From assembly GCA_937927415.1 (NCBI GenBank), contig CALBDS010000048.1:5046-69045 (forward strand): a DNA stretch of 64,000 bases. The letters run 5' to 3'. Source of the stretch: an uncultured Rhodospirillaceae bacterium. Lineage in GTDB: Bacteria > Pseudomonadota > Alphaproteobacteria > Azospirillales > Azospirillaceae. Positions 15,823 to 25,102 of this stretch are shown in pieces (position 1 is the stretch's first letter; every line of letters begins with the position of its first letter). The notes under the pieces are model-generated. The model was not told the origin of the DNA. It saw nothing but the letters and a program-made list of their open reading frames with translations, and ran no database searches. The translations under genes and the position numbers were made by a program.

Positions 15823-18050
15823 GCCTGCCGCTGGCCGAAACCTCTCCGCCCCCCGCCTCGTCCGCCGCGGACAAGGGGGGCAAGCCGCCGCGCGCCCTGG
15901 TGCCGCTGGCCTTCCGTCTGGCCGGGGCCAGCCTGATGGCGGTGGCCGCCGGGGCCGGATTCGTCCTGCGCGATGCGGTGCCCGACCCGCTGACCGCCTA
16001 TGCCGTGCTGATGACCGGGGCCGCCGCCGCCGCCATCGGCGGCCTGTGGTGGGTGGTGGACCGGCAGATCCTGCGCGCCGGCGGCGCCCTGGCGGCGGAA
16101 GCGCGCGTCATCGGCCACGGCACCGCCGGCGCCCGCATCCCGCTGGAGCGTTACGGCGATCTGGCCGGCGTGGCCCGCGCCATCAACGACCTGTCCGACA
16201 AGCTGACCGCCGCCCGCCGCGACATCGACCGGGCGGTGGAGGAATCGACCGCCCGGGCCGAAGAGCAGAAGCAGCGGCTGGCCGCCATCCTGCACGACCT
16301 GCACGACGGGGTGCTGGTATGCAACACCCGCCACCAGATCCTCCTCTACAACCACAAGGCCGTGGAGGTGCTGCACCTGACCGGCCAGTTGGGGCTGGGC
16401 CGCAACCTGCTGCATTTCGTGCTGGCCGAGCCGGTGGAACACACGCTGGAACGGCTGACCCTGCGCGTGCGCGAAGGGCGGCACCGCACGCACGCCCACG
16501 GCAACACCGCCCAGTTCGTCGCCGGCACCACCGACGGGCGCATCCTGCTGAACGGGCGGATGAGCGTGATTCTGCAGGACTCCCCCATCGACGGCGACCC
16601 GCCGGAGATCACCGGCTATGTCGTCACCCTGTCCGACGCCACCGGCGAGCTGAAGGCGCTGGGCCAGCGCGACGCCCTGCTGCGCGAAGCGACGGAGGGG
16701 TTCTGCGGCCCCATCGCCAATCTGCGCGCCGCGCTGGAAACCCTGAGCGACCACCCCGACCTGCCGCCCGAGGATCAGGCGGCGTTCCAGCAGGCCATGA
16801 CCGAATCCTCGGCTACCCTGTCGGACCGGCTGGAAAAGGTCACCGCGTCGTACCGTTCGGTGATGGTCGGTTCCTGGCCGATGAGCGACATCCATTCGTC
16901 CAACCTCATCAATCTGGTGCGCCACCGCGCCACGGGCGGCGCCGGAAAACAGGGCGGCAAGCAGGAAGAAGCCCTCTTCACCGTCACCCCCACCGGCCTG
17001 CCCCAATGGGTGCATGTGGACAGCTACAGTCTGGTGATCCTGCTGGATCACCTGTTGCGGCGGGTGCACGAGCGCACGGGTGCTGTCGCCTTCGACCTGT
17101 CGGCGGAGGCCGAGGGGCAATGGGTCTATGCGGACATCACCTGGACCGGCACGCCGCTGCCCAGCGGGGTGGTGGATTCCTGGCTGGACGATCCCCTGCC
17201 CGACGCGCTGGGCGGGCTGACCGTGGGTGACGTGCTTCAGCACCACCGCAGCACCCTATGGTGCGACGCCGCTCATCACAGCGGCGAGAACGGCGCCCCC
17301 GGCTTGGCCCGCCTGCGGGTGCCGCTGCCGCCCGCCCAGTCGCCGCCCTCGGCCCACATCGCCGCGGTTCCCGCCTCCACCCGGCCGGAGTTCTTCGACT
17401 TCAACCTGCTGCACCAACCGCTGGTGACCAGCGAACTGGGCCAGACGCCGCTGGAACGGCTGCATTATGTGGTGTTCGACACCGAAACCACCGGCCTGTC
17501 GCCGTCCGTCGGGGACGAGATCATCCAGATCGCCGCCGTGCGCATCGTCAACGGGCGCATCCTGACCGGCGAGACGTTCAACGCCCTGGTCAACCCCGGC
17601 CGCCCCATCCCGCCGGAATCGGTGCCGTTCCACGGCATCACCGACGCCATGGTGGCCGACCAGCCGCGCATCGACACGGTGCTGCCGCGCTTCCGCGCCT
17701 TCGTCTCCGGGGCGGTGCTGGTGGCGCACAACGCCGCCTTCGACCTCAAGTTCCTGAAGATGAAGGAGGGGCGGACCGGGGTGCGCTTCGATACCCCCGT
17801 GCTCGACACCATGCTGCTGTCGCGGATGCTCCAGGGGGCGGACGGCGACCACACGCTGGACGGCATCGCCCAGCGGCTGGGGATCGAGGTGGTGGACCGC
17901 CACACGGCCCTGGGGGACAGTCTGGTCACCGCCGCCATCTTCCTGCGCATGATCGACATGCTGCGGGAACGCGACGTGCGCACCCTGGACGACGCCATCC
18001 GCAAGGCGAACATCCTGGTGGAACTGGCCGCGCGCGAGCGGGTGTTCTGA
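15819..18050 (+). CDS. Membrane sensor protein fused to a DEDDh 3'-5' exonuclease
   Basis: 743 residues. Two membrane segments (about 28-50 and 60-82) are followed by a HAMP-like linker, a PAS-like domain (about 160-275), and a histidine-kinase-like region that lacks a recognisable phospho-His (LREATEGFCGPIANLRAAL where HELRTPL would be expected). The C-terminal 195 residues are a DnaQ-type exonuclease with all motifs: VVFDTETTG (Exo I), VAHNAAFDLKFL (Exo II) and HTALGD (Exo III, DEDDh). It resembles DNA polymerase III epsilon only in the nuclease part. It is translationally coupled to the receiver gene. Likely a membrane-anchored nuclease controlled by a degenerate sensor; the substrate is unknown. 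Confidence 0.87.
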   Translation: MSLPLAETSPPPASSAADKGGKPPRALVPLAFRLAGASLMAVAAGAGFVLRDAVPDPLTAYAVLMTGAAAAAIGGLWWVVDRQILRAGGALAAEARVIGHGTAGARIPLERYGDLAGVARAINDLSDKLTAARRDIDRAVEESTARAEEQKQRLAAILHDLHDGVLVCNTRHQILLYNHKAVEVLHLTGQLGLGRNLLHFVLAEPVEHTLERLTLRVREGRHRTHAHGNTAQFVAGTTDGRILLNGRMSVILQDSPIDGDPPEITGYVVTLSDATGELKALGQRDALLREATEGFCGPIANLRAALETLSDHPDLPPEDQAAFQQAMTESSATLSDRLEKVTASYRSVMVGSWPMSDIHSSNLINLVRHRATGGAGKQGGKQEEALFTVTPTGLPQWVHVDSYSLVILLDHLLRRVHERTGAVAFDLSAEAEGQWVYADITWTGTPLPSGVVDSWLDDPLPDALGGLTVGDVLQHHRSTLWCDAAHHSGENGAPGLARLRVPLPPAQSPPSAHIAAVPASTRPEFFDFNLLHQPLVTSELGQTPLERLHYVVFDTETTGLSPSVGDEIIQIAAVRIVNGRILTGETFNALVNPGRPIPPESVPFHGITDAMVADQPRIDTVLPRFRAFVSGAVLVAHNAAFDLKFLKMKEGRTGVRFDTPVLDTMLLSRMLQGADGDHTLDGIAQRLGIEVVDRHTALGDSLVTAAIFLRMIDMLRERDVRTLDDAIRKANILVELAARERVF

Positions 18051-18053
18051 CCC

Positions 18054-18245
18054 ATGCGCACAGGGGGACGGAAGGACCGGATCGTCGCCCTGCTGCTGTT
18101 CGCCGCCGTCGCCTTCAACCCGCCGCTGCTGCGGGTGTTCGGGGGGGAGGCGACGGTGTTCGGCTGGCCGCTGCTGTACGTGTACGTGCTGGGGGTGTGG
18201 GCGGTGGTGATCGGGCTGTTCGCATGGCTGGTGGAGCGGCCATGA
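18054..18245 (+). CDS. Small two-helix membrane protein
   Basis: 63 residues with two hydrophobic stretches, about 9-25 (IVALLLFAAVAFNPPLL) and 36-58 (WPLLYVYVLGVWAVVIGLFA). It lies 3 bases after the exonuclease gene and ahead of the transporter-kinase gene. Short membrane proteins in this position, before an SSS-type transporter protein, are common, and a role as its partner or stabiliser is plausible but unproven. The stop codon is followed within 40 bases by palindromic repeat copy 2. Confidence 0.75.
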   Translation: MRTGGRKDRIVALLLFAAVAFNPPLLRVFGGEATVFGWPLLYVYVLGVWAVVIGLFAWLVERP

Positions 18246-18280
18246 CGGGGGGCACCCTCTTTCAGCACCCCCCCCCTCTT

Positions 18281-18468
18281 TCCCCTCTCCCCCCCGGGGA
18301 GAGGGCGCGCGCAGCGCGGGGTGAGGGCCGGTTTTCGCGCGCCAGCCCGAAAACTGAGCCGCAAGGCTCTCCAAACCCCATGTTTCGGCGTTGCTGCGCA
18401 ACGGTTTTCGGGCGTTCCGCGCGAAAACCGGCCCTCACCCTGACCCTCTCCCCGGCGGGGAGAGGGGA
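18281..18468. repeat. Long palindromic intergenic repeat, copy 2
   Basis: About 188 bases with the same plan as copies 1 and 3: outer arms with CCCCTCTCC... and GTGAGGGCCGGTTTTCGCGC, the inner pair GCCCGAAAACTG / CGGTTTTCGGGC, and central hairpins GAGCCGCAAGGCTC and GTTGCTGCGCAAC. Compensating changes in the small hairpins (TC to GC in the last one) suggest that pairing is maintained. It sits inside an operon, ending about 20 bases before the start of the CbrA-like gene. Confidence 0.88.
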
Positions 18469-18489
18469 ACCGCTGGGGGGACGCGCCCC

Positions 18490-21285
18490 ATGATGCCCTG
18501 GACGACGGTGGTCGCGGTGTCGGCGGCCTATCTGGCGGTGCTGTTCGCCGTCGCCCATTGGGCCGACCGGCGGGCCGAGGCCGGGCGCAGCGTCATCACC
18601 TCCCCCTATGTCTACGCCCTGTCGCTGGGGGTGTTCTGCACCACCTGGACCTTTTTCGGGTCGGTGGGGCGGGCGGCAGCACTGGGCATCGGCTTTCTGC
18701 CGATCTATCTGGGGCCGACGCTGCTGATGCTGGCGGGGCCGTTCCTGCTGCGCAAGATCCTGCGGGTGGCGCGGGTGCAGCGGGTGACCTCCATCGCCGA
18801 TTTCCTGGCGTCGCGCTATGGGCGCAGCCAGGGTGTCGGCGGGCTGGTGGCCCTGATCGCCGTGGTGGGCGTCACCCCGTACATCGCCCTGCAATTGAAG
18901 GCGGTGGCCGTCAGCTTCGACGTGCTGACCGGCACCGATCCCACGGGCCGCGCCGGGGGGCTGGTGCTGCCGGTGCTGCTGGACAACGCCTTTTACGTGG
19001 CGATGGGGATGGCGGCCTTCGCCATCATCTTCGGCACCCGCCACATCGACGCCGCCGAACACCATCAGGGCATGGTGGCGGCGGTGGCCTTCGAATCGCT
19101 GGTGAAGCTGCTGGCCTTTCTGGCGGTGGGGGCCTTTGTGGTGTGGGGGATGCATGACGGCGGTGCCGGCCTGTTCGCCCGCGCCGCCGCCCACCCGGAC
19201 ATCGCCCGGCTGCTGACCGCCGAACCGGCCATGGCGGACGGGGCCTGGGTCACCACCACCCTGCTGGCGCTGGCGGCGGTGCTGTGCCTGCCGCGGCAGT
19301 TCCAGGTGATGGTGATCGAGAACACCGACGAACGCCACCTGACCCGCGCCCTGTGGCTGTTCCCGCTTTATATGCTGCTCATCAACCTGTTCGTGCTGCC
19401 GGTGGCGGTGGCGGGGCTGCTGCACCACCAGGGGGCGGTGGACCCCGACGTGTTCGTGGTGTCGCTGCCGCTGGCCGGGAATGCCCCGTGGCTGGCGCTG
19501 CTGGCCTTTCTGGGCGGGCTGTCGGCGGCCACCGGCATGATTATTGTCGAGGCCATCGCGCTGTCCACCATGGTCTGCAACGATCTGGTGATGCCGCTGC
19601 TGCTGCACCTGCGCCGCCACGAGATGGAGCGGACCCCCGACCTGTCGCCCATGCTGCTGCGGGTCCGGCGGGTGGCGATCGTGGTTATCCTGCTGCTGGG
19701 GTACGCCTATTACCGCTTCACGGGGCAGGCGTACGCGCTGGTGGCCATCGGCCTGATCTCCTTCGCCGCGGTGGCGCAGTTCGCCCCGGCGCTGGTGGGG
19801 GCGGTGACCTGGGCCGGAGCCACCCGCCGGGGGGCGCTGGCGGGGTTGAGCGGCGGCATCGCCGTGTGGGCCTACACGCTGCTGTTGCCGTCGTTCGCCC
19901 GGTCGGGCTGGCTGCCGTCGGCGTTCATCGACGCCGGCCCGTGGGGGGTGGCGGTGCTGAAGCCCTATGCCCTGTTCGGGCTGACCGGGCTGGACCCGCT
20001 GAGCCACGCCCTGTTCTGGAGCCTGCTGGTCAATGTCGGGCTGTACGTGGCGGTGTCGCTGCTGGACCGCCCCAGCCTGGGGGAACGCGCCCAGGCCACC
20101 GCCTTCACCGAAGCCTTCGAGCGCACCGCCCCCGCCGATGACGGGGCGGAGGGCGGGGAACACCCCTGGCGCGGGCGGGTCAGCGTGGAAGATCTGCAGC
20201 GAATCGTCGCACGTTTCCTCGGTCCCCAGCGGGCGGAGGCTGCCTTCGCCGCCTATTTCGCCGGGCGGGGAAAGGCGGTGCCGGCCCCGGCACGGCCGGC
20301 GCCCGCCGGTCTGGTGCGCCACGCCGAACGGCTGCTGTCGGGGGCCATCGGGGCGGCGTCGGCGCGGGTGGCGCTGGCGTCGGCGGCCACCGGGGCGGAA
20401 GTCAGCCGGATCGAGTTGATGCGGATGCTGGACGAAACCAGCCACGTCATCGAATACAGCCGCCAGTTGGAGTTCAAGACCACCGAACTGGAGCAGGCGT
20501 CCACCGCCCTGCGCGCCGCCAACGACCGCCTGCAGGAACTGGACCGGCTGAAGGACGAGTTCCTGTCCACCGTCACCCATGAATTGCGCACGCCGCTGAC
20601 CTCCATCCGGGCGCTCAGCGAAATCCTCTACGACGATCCCGACATCGCGGTGGAGCAGCGGCAGACGTTCCTGTCCATCATCATCCGCGAAAGCGAACGC
20701 CTGACCCGCCTCATCAATCAGGTGCTCGACATGGCCAAGATCGAGGCGGGGGAAATGGACTGGTCCATCGCCCCGCTGGATCTGGCCCAGGTGGTGGACG
20801 AGGCCGTCACCGCCACCGCGCAGCTGTTCGGGGACAAGGGCATCGCCCTGGCCGTGTCCACCGTCCCCGCCCCGCCGCCGGTGCTGGGCGACCACGACCG
20901 GCTGGTGCAGGTGGTGGTCAACCTGCTGTCCAACGCCGCCAAGTTCACGCCCGAGGGCGGCCATGTGGCCGTCACCGTCACCGCGGGGGAGGACGCGGCG
21001 GTGGTCGGCGTGACCGACGACGGCCCCGGCATCGCCCCCGAACACCACGCCGCCGTGTTCGACCGTTTCCGGCAGGTGGGCGACACCATGACCGACAAGC
21101 CCCAGGGCACCGGGCTGGGGCTGGCCATCTGCAAGCGGATCGTGGAGCATCTGCAGGGCCGTCTGTGGGTGGACAGCGCGCCGGGGCGCGGGGCCACTTT
21201 TTCCTTCACCGTTCCCTATGCGGCCACTTGCCCCGCCCGGCCTGCCGACGATACCCATGCGTCAACCGGCCCGCAGCGTCCTTAA
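18490..21285 (+). CDS. CbrA-like sodium:solute symporter/histidine kinase fusion
   Basis: 931 residues; the ATGs at 18490 and 18493 are adjacent choices. The N-terminal 530 residues are a sodium:solute symporter-like region with about 12-13 membrane helices (for example SPYVYALSLGVFCTTWTFFG and VQRVTSIADFLASRYGRSQG). A linker of about 110 residues and a coiled coil precede the kinase: FLSTVTHELRTPLTSIRALS with the phospho-His, N box NLLSNAAKF, and G boxes DDGPGI and GTGLGLAI. There is no receiver domain. In pseudomonads CbrA senses nutrient state and activates CbrB; here the partner is probably the receiver at 15424 or a regulator elsewhere. Confidence 0.93.
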   Translation: MMPWTTVVAVSAAYLAVLFAVAHWADRRAEAGRSVITSPYVYALSLGVFCTTWTFFGSVGRAAALGIGFLPIYLGPTLLMLAGPFLLRKILRVARVQRVTSIADFLASRYGRSQGVGGLVALIAVVGVTPYIALQLKAVAVSFDVLTGTDPTGRAGGLVLPVLLDNAFYVAMGMAAFAIIFGTRHIDAAEHHQGMVAAVAFESLVKLLAFLAVGAFVVWGMHDGGAGLFARAAAHPDIARLLTAEPAMADGAWVTTTLLALAAVLCLPRQFQVMVIENTDERHLTRALWLFPLYMLLINLFVLPVAVAGLLHHQGAVDPDVFVVSLPLAGNAPWLALLAFLGGLSAATGMIIVEAIALSTMVCNDLVMPLLLHLRRHEMERTPDLSPMLLRVRRVAIVVILLLGYAYYRFTGQAYALVAIGLISFAAVAQFAPALVGAVTWAGATRRGALAGLSGGIAVWAYTLLLPSFARSGWLPSAFIDAGPWGVAVLKPYALFGLTGLDPLSHALFWSLLVNVGLYVAVSLLDRPSLGERAQATAFTEAFERTAPADDGAEGGEHPWRGRVSVEDLQRIVARFLGPQRAEAAFAAYFAGRGKAVPAPARPAPAGLVRHAERLLSGAIGAASARVALASAATGAEVSRIELMRMLDETSHVIEYSRQLEFKTTELEQASTALRAANDRLQELDRLKDEFLSTVTHELRTPLTSIRALSEILYDDPDIAVEQRQTFLSIIIRESERLTRLINQVLDMAKIEAGEMDWSIAPLDLAQVVDEAVTATAQLFGDKGIALAVSTVPAPPPVLGDHDRLVQVVVNLLSNAAKFTPEGGHVAVTVTAGEDAAVVGVTDDGPGIAPEHHAAVFDRFRQVGDTMTDKPQGTGLGLAICKRIVEHLQGRLWVDSAPGRGATFSFTVPYAATCPARPADDTHASTGPQRP

Positions 21286-21357
21286 CGAATCCTTATCCCT
21301 AGTCTGGCAGGGTCACGAGACGGTGCCGAATGGGTTGGCGGCAAAGGAGGAACGGCG

Positions 21358-21669
21358 GTGACCCTGATCAAGTGGAGCGAGGAGGGCGGGCGCGTGCGCC
21401 TGGGCCTGCCCAGCGACTTGGACCTGCCCATGGCCCAGCCGCTGGTGGACAGCCTGCGCCACGGGTTCGGCACGGGCGAAAGCGTGACGCTGCAGGCCGA
21501 CGCGGTGGAACGGGTGTCCACCGCCTGCGTCCAGGCCATGCTGATCGCCGCCGCCCACGCCACCGAAACCGGACGCGGCTTCGCCATCGCCACCCCCTCG
21601 GAAGCGTTGCGCGACACCTGCGACGATCTGGGCCTTGGCCCGTGGCTGAAGCAATGGAGCCAGTCGTGA
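21358..21669 (+). CDS. STAS-domain protein of the chemotaxis cluster
   Basis: 103 residues. The GTG start at 21358 is supported by AAAGGAGG 7 bases upstream. The fold pattern is that of a STAS domain: strand RVRLGLPSDLDLPMA, then SVTLQADAVERVSTACVQAML, where a Ser-Thr pair (S54/T55) sits at the usual phosphorylation position, then GRGFAIATPSEALRD. STAS proteins transmit signals by binding partners in a phosphorylation-dependent way. A STAS gene just upstream of cheY and cheA is seen in several alphaproteobacterial chemotaxis operons, where its role is poorly known. It overlaps cheY. Confidence 0.82.
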   Translation: MTLIKWSEEGGRVRLGLPSDLDLPMAQPLVDSLRHGFGTGESVTLQADAVERVSTACVQAMLIAAAHATETGRGFAIATPSEALRDTCDDLGLGPWLKQWSQS

Positions 21670-22031
21670 AGAAGAAGGTCCTGTCCGTCGATGATTCGCG
21701 CACCATGCGCGACATGGTGTCGTTCACCCTGAAAGGGGCCGGTTACGAGGTGGTGGAGGCCGGCGACGGCCAGCAAGCCCTGTCGGTCCTGGCCGCCAAC
21801 AAGGTGGACCTCATCATCACCGACCTGAACATGCCGGTGATGGACGGGCTGACGCTGATCCGGCGGGTGCGCTCGTCGCCCGCCCACCGCACATTGCCGA
21901 TCCTGATGCTGACCACGGAATCGGACGAACGGAAAAAGACCGAAGGACGCACCGCCGGGGCCACCGGCTGGATCGTCAAGCCGTTCAACCCGGAAAAGCT
22001 GATTTCCGTGGTCAAGAAGGTGTGCGGCTGA
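21666..22031 (+). CDS. cheY: Chemotaxis response regulator CheY
   Basis: 121 residues, a single receiver domain. The acidic pair is in SVDDSRTM, the phospho-accepting Asp is in LIITDLNMPVMDG (about D53), the Thr is in LMLTTES and the Lys is in WIVKPFNPEKL. CheY-P carries the signal from CheA to the flagellar switch. The GTG at 21666 (GGAG 6 bases before it, overlapping the stop of the STAS gene) is preferred; the ATG at 21654 would add four residues. Confidence 0.93.
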   Translation: MKKKVLSVDDSRTMRDMVSFTLKGAGYEVVEAGDGQQALSVLAANKVDLIITDLNMPVMDGLTLIRRVRSSPAHRTLPILMLTTESDERKKTEGRTAGATGWIVKPFNPEKLISVVKKVCG

Positions 22032-22089
22032 CGCCGCACGAAAGGGGTGGCGGCCCAGTCCGCCCGCATCCCGTCAGGAGGGCACGCCG

Positions 22090-24393
22090 GTGGAAGATCT
22101 GAGCCGCTTCAAACAGACCTATTTCGACGAAAGCGCCGAACTGCTGGCGGTGGCGGAAACCGGGCTGCTGAACCTGACGCCGGGGGCGGTGGACCTGGAC
22201 GAGGTGAACGCCATCTTCCGCGCCGTCCATTCCATCAAGGGCGGCGGCGGGGCGTTCGGCTTCACGGATCTGGTGGCGTTCGCGCATGAATTCGAAACCG
22301 TCATGGACGGTGTGCGCAACGAAACCATCCCCGTCACCACCGCCCTGGTCGATACCCTGATCCGCGCCAACGACGTGCTGGGCCAGTTGCTGGCCTATGC
22401 CCGCGAAGGCACCAGCCCGCCCCCCGGCGTCACCGACGGGGTGGTGGACAAGCTGCGCCATGCGCTGTCCGGCAGCGGCCCGGCCGGAGAAACCGGGGCA
22501 GCGCCAGCAGCGGCTCCCGCGGCCGATGCCCCCGCCCCCGTCTATGCCGATGACGAGGACGACGAGGCCGGCATCTTCGGCGACGCCATGGCCGCGATCT
22601 CCGCCGCGCGGGCCGAAAACGGCGACTCCGACGGCCGCACCCGCTGGACCATCCTGTTCAAGCCCAAGGCCGACCTGCTTCTGTCGGGCAACGAGCCGAC
22701 CTTCATGCTGCGCGCCCTGCGCCGGCTGGGCGAGGCGGAGATCACCTGCCACACCGACGCCCTGCCCAGCCTGGCGGCGGTGGAGGGTGAACAGCTTTAC
22801 CTGTGGTGGACGGTCGAGCTTCTGGCGTCGCCCGACGTGGAGATCGAGGACATCAACGATGTCTTCGAATTCGTCGCCGACGAATGCGACATCCGCATCA
22901 CTGCCAACGCCCCGCCGCCGGTACCGGTGGCCGATGCCGTCCCCCCACCCGCCCCGGACACCATCCCGGATGCCGCCGCCCCGGATGTTGCGGCGGCCAC
23001 CGCCGCCGAACCGCCGCCGGTCCAGGCCGCCGCCCCGCCCGCAGCCGCCCCGGCGGCCGCAACGACGACAGCCGCCAAGCCCGCCGAGGCCCCGCGCCGT
23101 CCCGCCGGGGGCGAGCACGCCGGGCTGACCAGCCACACCATCCGCGTGGATCTGGACAAGATCGACCGGCTGGTGAACATGGTCGGCGAAATGGTCATCA
23201 CCCAGGCCATGATCGCCGAGCATGTGCGCGAACTGCCCCAGGGCGAGTTTCAGGAACTGCTGGAAGGGCTGGAGCAACTGGCCCAGCACACCCGCGAACT
23301 GCGCGAAAGCGTGATGTCCATCCGCGCCCAGCCGGTGTCCAGCGTGTTTTCCCGCATGCCGCGGCTGGTCCGCGAACTGGGGGGGGAAACCGGCAAGGAG
23401 GTGATGCTGGTCACCTCCGGCGAAACCACAGAGGTGGACAAGACGGTGGTGGAAAACCTCGTCGATCCGCTGACACACATGATCCGCAACTCCATCGACC
23501 ACGGGCTGGAGGGGCCGGAGGAACGCGAGCGCATGGGCAAGCCGCGGGCCGGCACCGTGCACCTGTCGGCCCAGCACCGTTCCGGCCGCATCGTGATCGA
23601 GGTGGCCGACGACGGCCGCGGCATCAACCGCCCCCGCGTGCTGTCCAAGGCCATCGAAAAGGGGCTGGTGACGCCGGGCAGCAACCTGACCGACGAGGAA
23701 ATCGACAACCTGATCTTCCTGCCGGGCTTTTCCACCGCCGACAAGGTGTCGAACATCTCCGGCCGCGGGGTGGGGATGGACGTGGTGCGGCGGAACATCT
23801 CCAGCCTGGGCGGGCGCATCGGCGTCTATTCCACGCCGGGCGAAGGCTCGCGCTTCGTGCTGTCGCTGCCGCTGACGCTGGCGGTGCTGGACGGCATGGT
23901 GATCTCGGTGGGCGAGGAACGCTTCGTCCTGCCGCTGACCAACATCGTGGAAAGCCTGCGCCCCAAGGCCGAAGACCTGCACGGGCTGGTCGGCCAGTGC
24001 GACGTGATGATGGCGCGGGGCGAATACGTGCGGCTGGTCTATCTGCACAAGCTGTTCGGCATCCCCCAGGCGCAGGGCGACGCCACCCGCGGGCTGGTGG
24101 TTCTGGTGGAAACCGAGGACGGCTCCCGTCTGGGGCTGGTGGTGGACGAGGTTCTGGGCCAGCAGCAGGTGGTCATCAAGAGCCTGGAGGCCAATTTCCG
24201 CCGCCTGGACGGGGTGGCCGCCGCCACCATCCTGGGCGACGGGCGGGTGGCGCTGATCCTGGACGTGGCGGGCCTGCGGGAAATGAGCCGCCACGCCGAC
24301 CACGCCGGCACCCGCGCCACCACCATGGCCGCCCAGCTCGCATCCCCGCCCGCGGCCCTGCCGGCACCGTCGCAACGGCTTGAAACCCTGTGA
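22090..24393 (+). CDS. cheA: Chemotaxis histidine kinase CheA
   Basis: 767 residues starting at GTG 22090 after AGGAGG. Domains: P1 phosphotransfer (1-110) with H47 in AVHSIKGGGGAFGF; a P2-like domain (about 195-275); a Pro/Ala linker; P3 dimerisation from about 345 (TIRVDLDKIDRLVNMVGEM); P4 ATPase with NSIDHGLEGPEER, DDGRGI and GVGMDVV; and the P5 CheW-like regulatory domain (from about 600). It phosphorylates CheY and CheB in response to receptors. It lies immediately upstream of cheW. Confidence 0.97.
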   Translation: MEDLSRFKQTYFDESAELLAVAETGLLNLTPGAVDLDEVNAIFRAVHSIKGGGGAFGFTDLVAFAHEFETVMDGVRNETIPVTTALVDTLIRANDVLGQLLAYAREGTSPPPGVTDGVVDKLRHALSGSGPAGETGAAPAAAPAADAPAPVYADDEDDEAGIFGDAMAAISAARAENGDSDGRTRWTILFKPKADLLLSGNEPTFMLRALRRLGEAEITCHTDALPSLAAVEGEQLYLWWTVELLASPDVEIEDINDVFEFVADECDIRITANAPPPVPVADAVPPPAPDTIPDAAAPDVAAATAAEPPPVQAAAPPAAAPAAATTTAAKPAEAPRRPAGGEHAGLTSHTIRVDLDKIDRLVNMVGEMVITQAMIAEHVRELPQGEFQELLEGLEQLAQHTRELRESVMSIRAQPVSSVFSRMPRLVRELGGETGKEVMLVTSGETTEVDKTVVENLVDPLTHMIRNSIDHGLEGPEERERMGKPRAGTVHLSAQHRSGRIVIEVADDGRGINRPRVLSKAIEKGLVTPGSNLTDEEIDNLIFLPGFSTADKVSNISGRGVGMDVVRRNISSLGGRIGVYSTPGEGSRFVLSLPLTLAVLDGMVISVGEERFVLPLTNIVESLRPKAEDLHGLVGQCDVMMARGEYVRLVYLHKLFGIPQAQGDATRGLVVLVETEDGSRLGLVVDEVLGQQQVVIKSLEANFRRLDGVAAATILGDGRVALILDVAGLREMSRHADHAGTRATTMAAQLASPPAALPAPSQRLETL

Positions 24394-24438
24394 TCCCCGC
24401 TCCCTGAGATCCACGCCAACGGCTGGAGGCCCCCTACC

Positions 24439-24963
24439 ATGAGCAACTCGACCGCCCTCGCCACCGTCGGAGCCGTCCGTACCGACGTGGCCATGGTCAT
24501 GTCGGCGGAAGAACAGTACGTCACCTTCACGGTCGGCACCGAGGAATACGGCGTCAACATCCTGTCGGTGCGCGAAATCCGCGGCTGGACGCCGGAAAGC
24601 CGGCTGCCCAACCTGCCCCCCTATGTGCGCGGGGTCATCAACCTGCGCGGCATCATCATCCCCATCTTCGATCTGCGCGCCCGTTTCGGCGGCGGCCCGA
24701 CCGAGGTGACCAAGCGTCATGTGGTGGTGGTGATCCAGGTGGGCGAGCGCACCCGCGGCATCCTGGTGGACGCCATCTCCGACATCCTGACCATCCGCAA
24801 GGACGACATCAAGCCGCCCCCCGACGTGGAAGCCGGCATGATCGACGCCGAATACCTGTCCGGCCTCTACACCGCCGACAACCGCATGGTCACCCTGCTC
24901 AGCGTCGAGCGGCTTTTCGCCACGGAAACCGGGGACGTCGATCCCGGTAAGATTCCGGCCTGA
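24439..24963 (+). CDS. cheW: Chemotaxis coupling protein CheW
   Basis: 174 residues. The CheW fold is recognised by YVTFTVGTEEYGVNILSVRE, RGVINLRGIIIPIFDLR and RGILVDAISDILTI. It links receptors to the CheA P5 domain in the signalling array. The ATG is preceded by GGAGG. The gene lies 45 bases after cheA and about 140 bases before the receptor gene that follows. Confidence 0.96.
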   Translation: MSNSTALATVGAVRTDVAMVMSAEEQYVTFTVGTEEYGVNILSVREIRGWTPESRLPNLPPYVRGVINLRGIIIPIFDLRARFGGGPTEVTKRHVVVVIQVGERTRGILVDAISDILTIRKDDIKPPPDVEAGMIDAEYLSGLYTADNRMVTLLSVERLFATETGDVDPGKIPA

Positions 24964-25102
24964 CCGGCGCCAGGCGGGGCAACGCCCGCACCGTCTGGCG
25001 GCCGGGATGGCCGCACGGGCGCGGGCTTGTCCCATGCACACGCGGCGTCCACACAAAACAGCGCCCGGCCTGCAAACGGGCGTGACAGGGAAGACGGGGA
25101 GT

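Noticed and set aside
18262..21258. A 998-codon minus-strand frame opposite the CbrA-like gene
   Set aside because: Antisense shadow with low-complexity composition.
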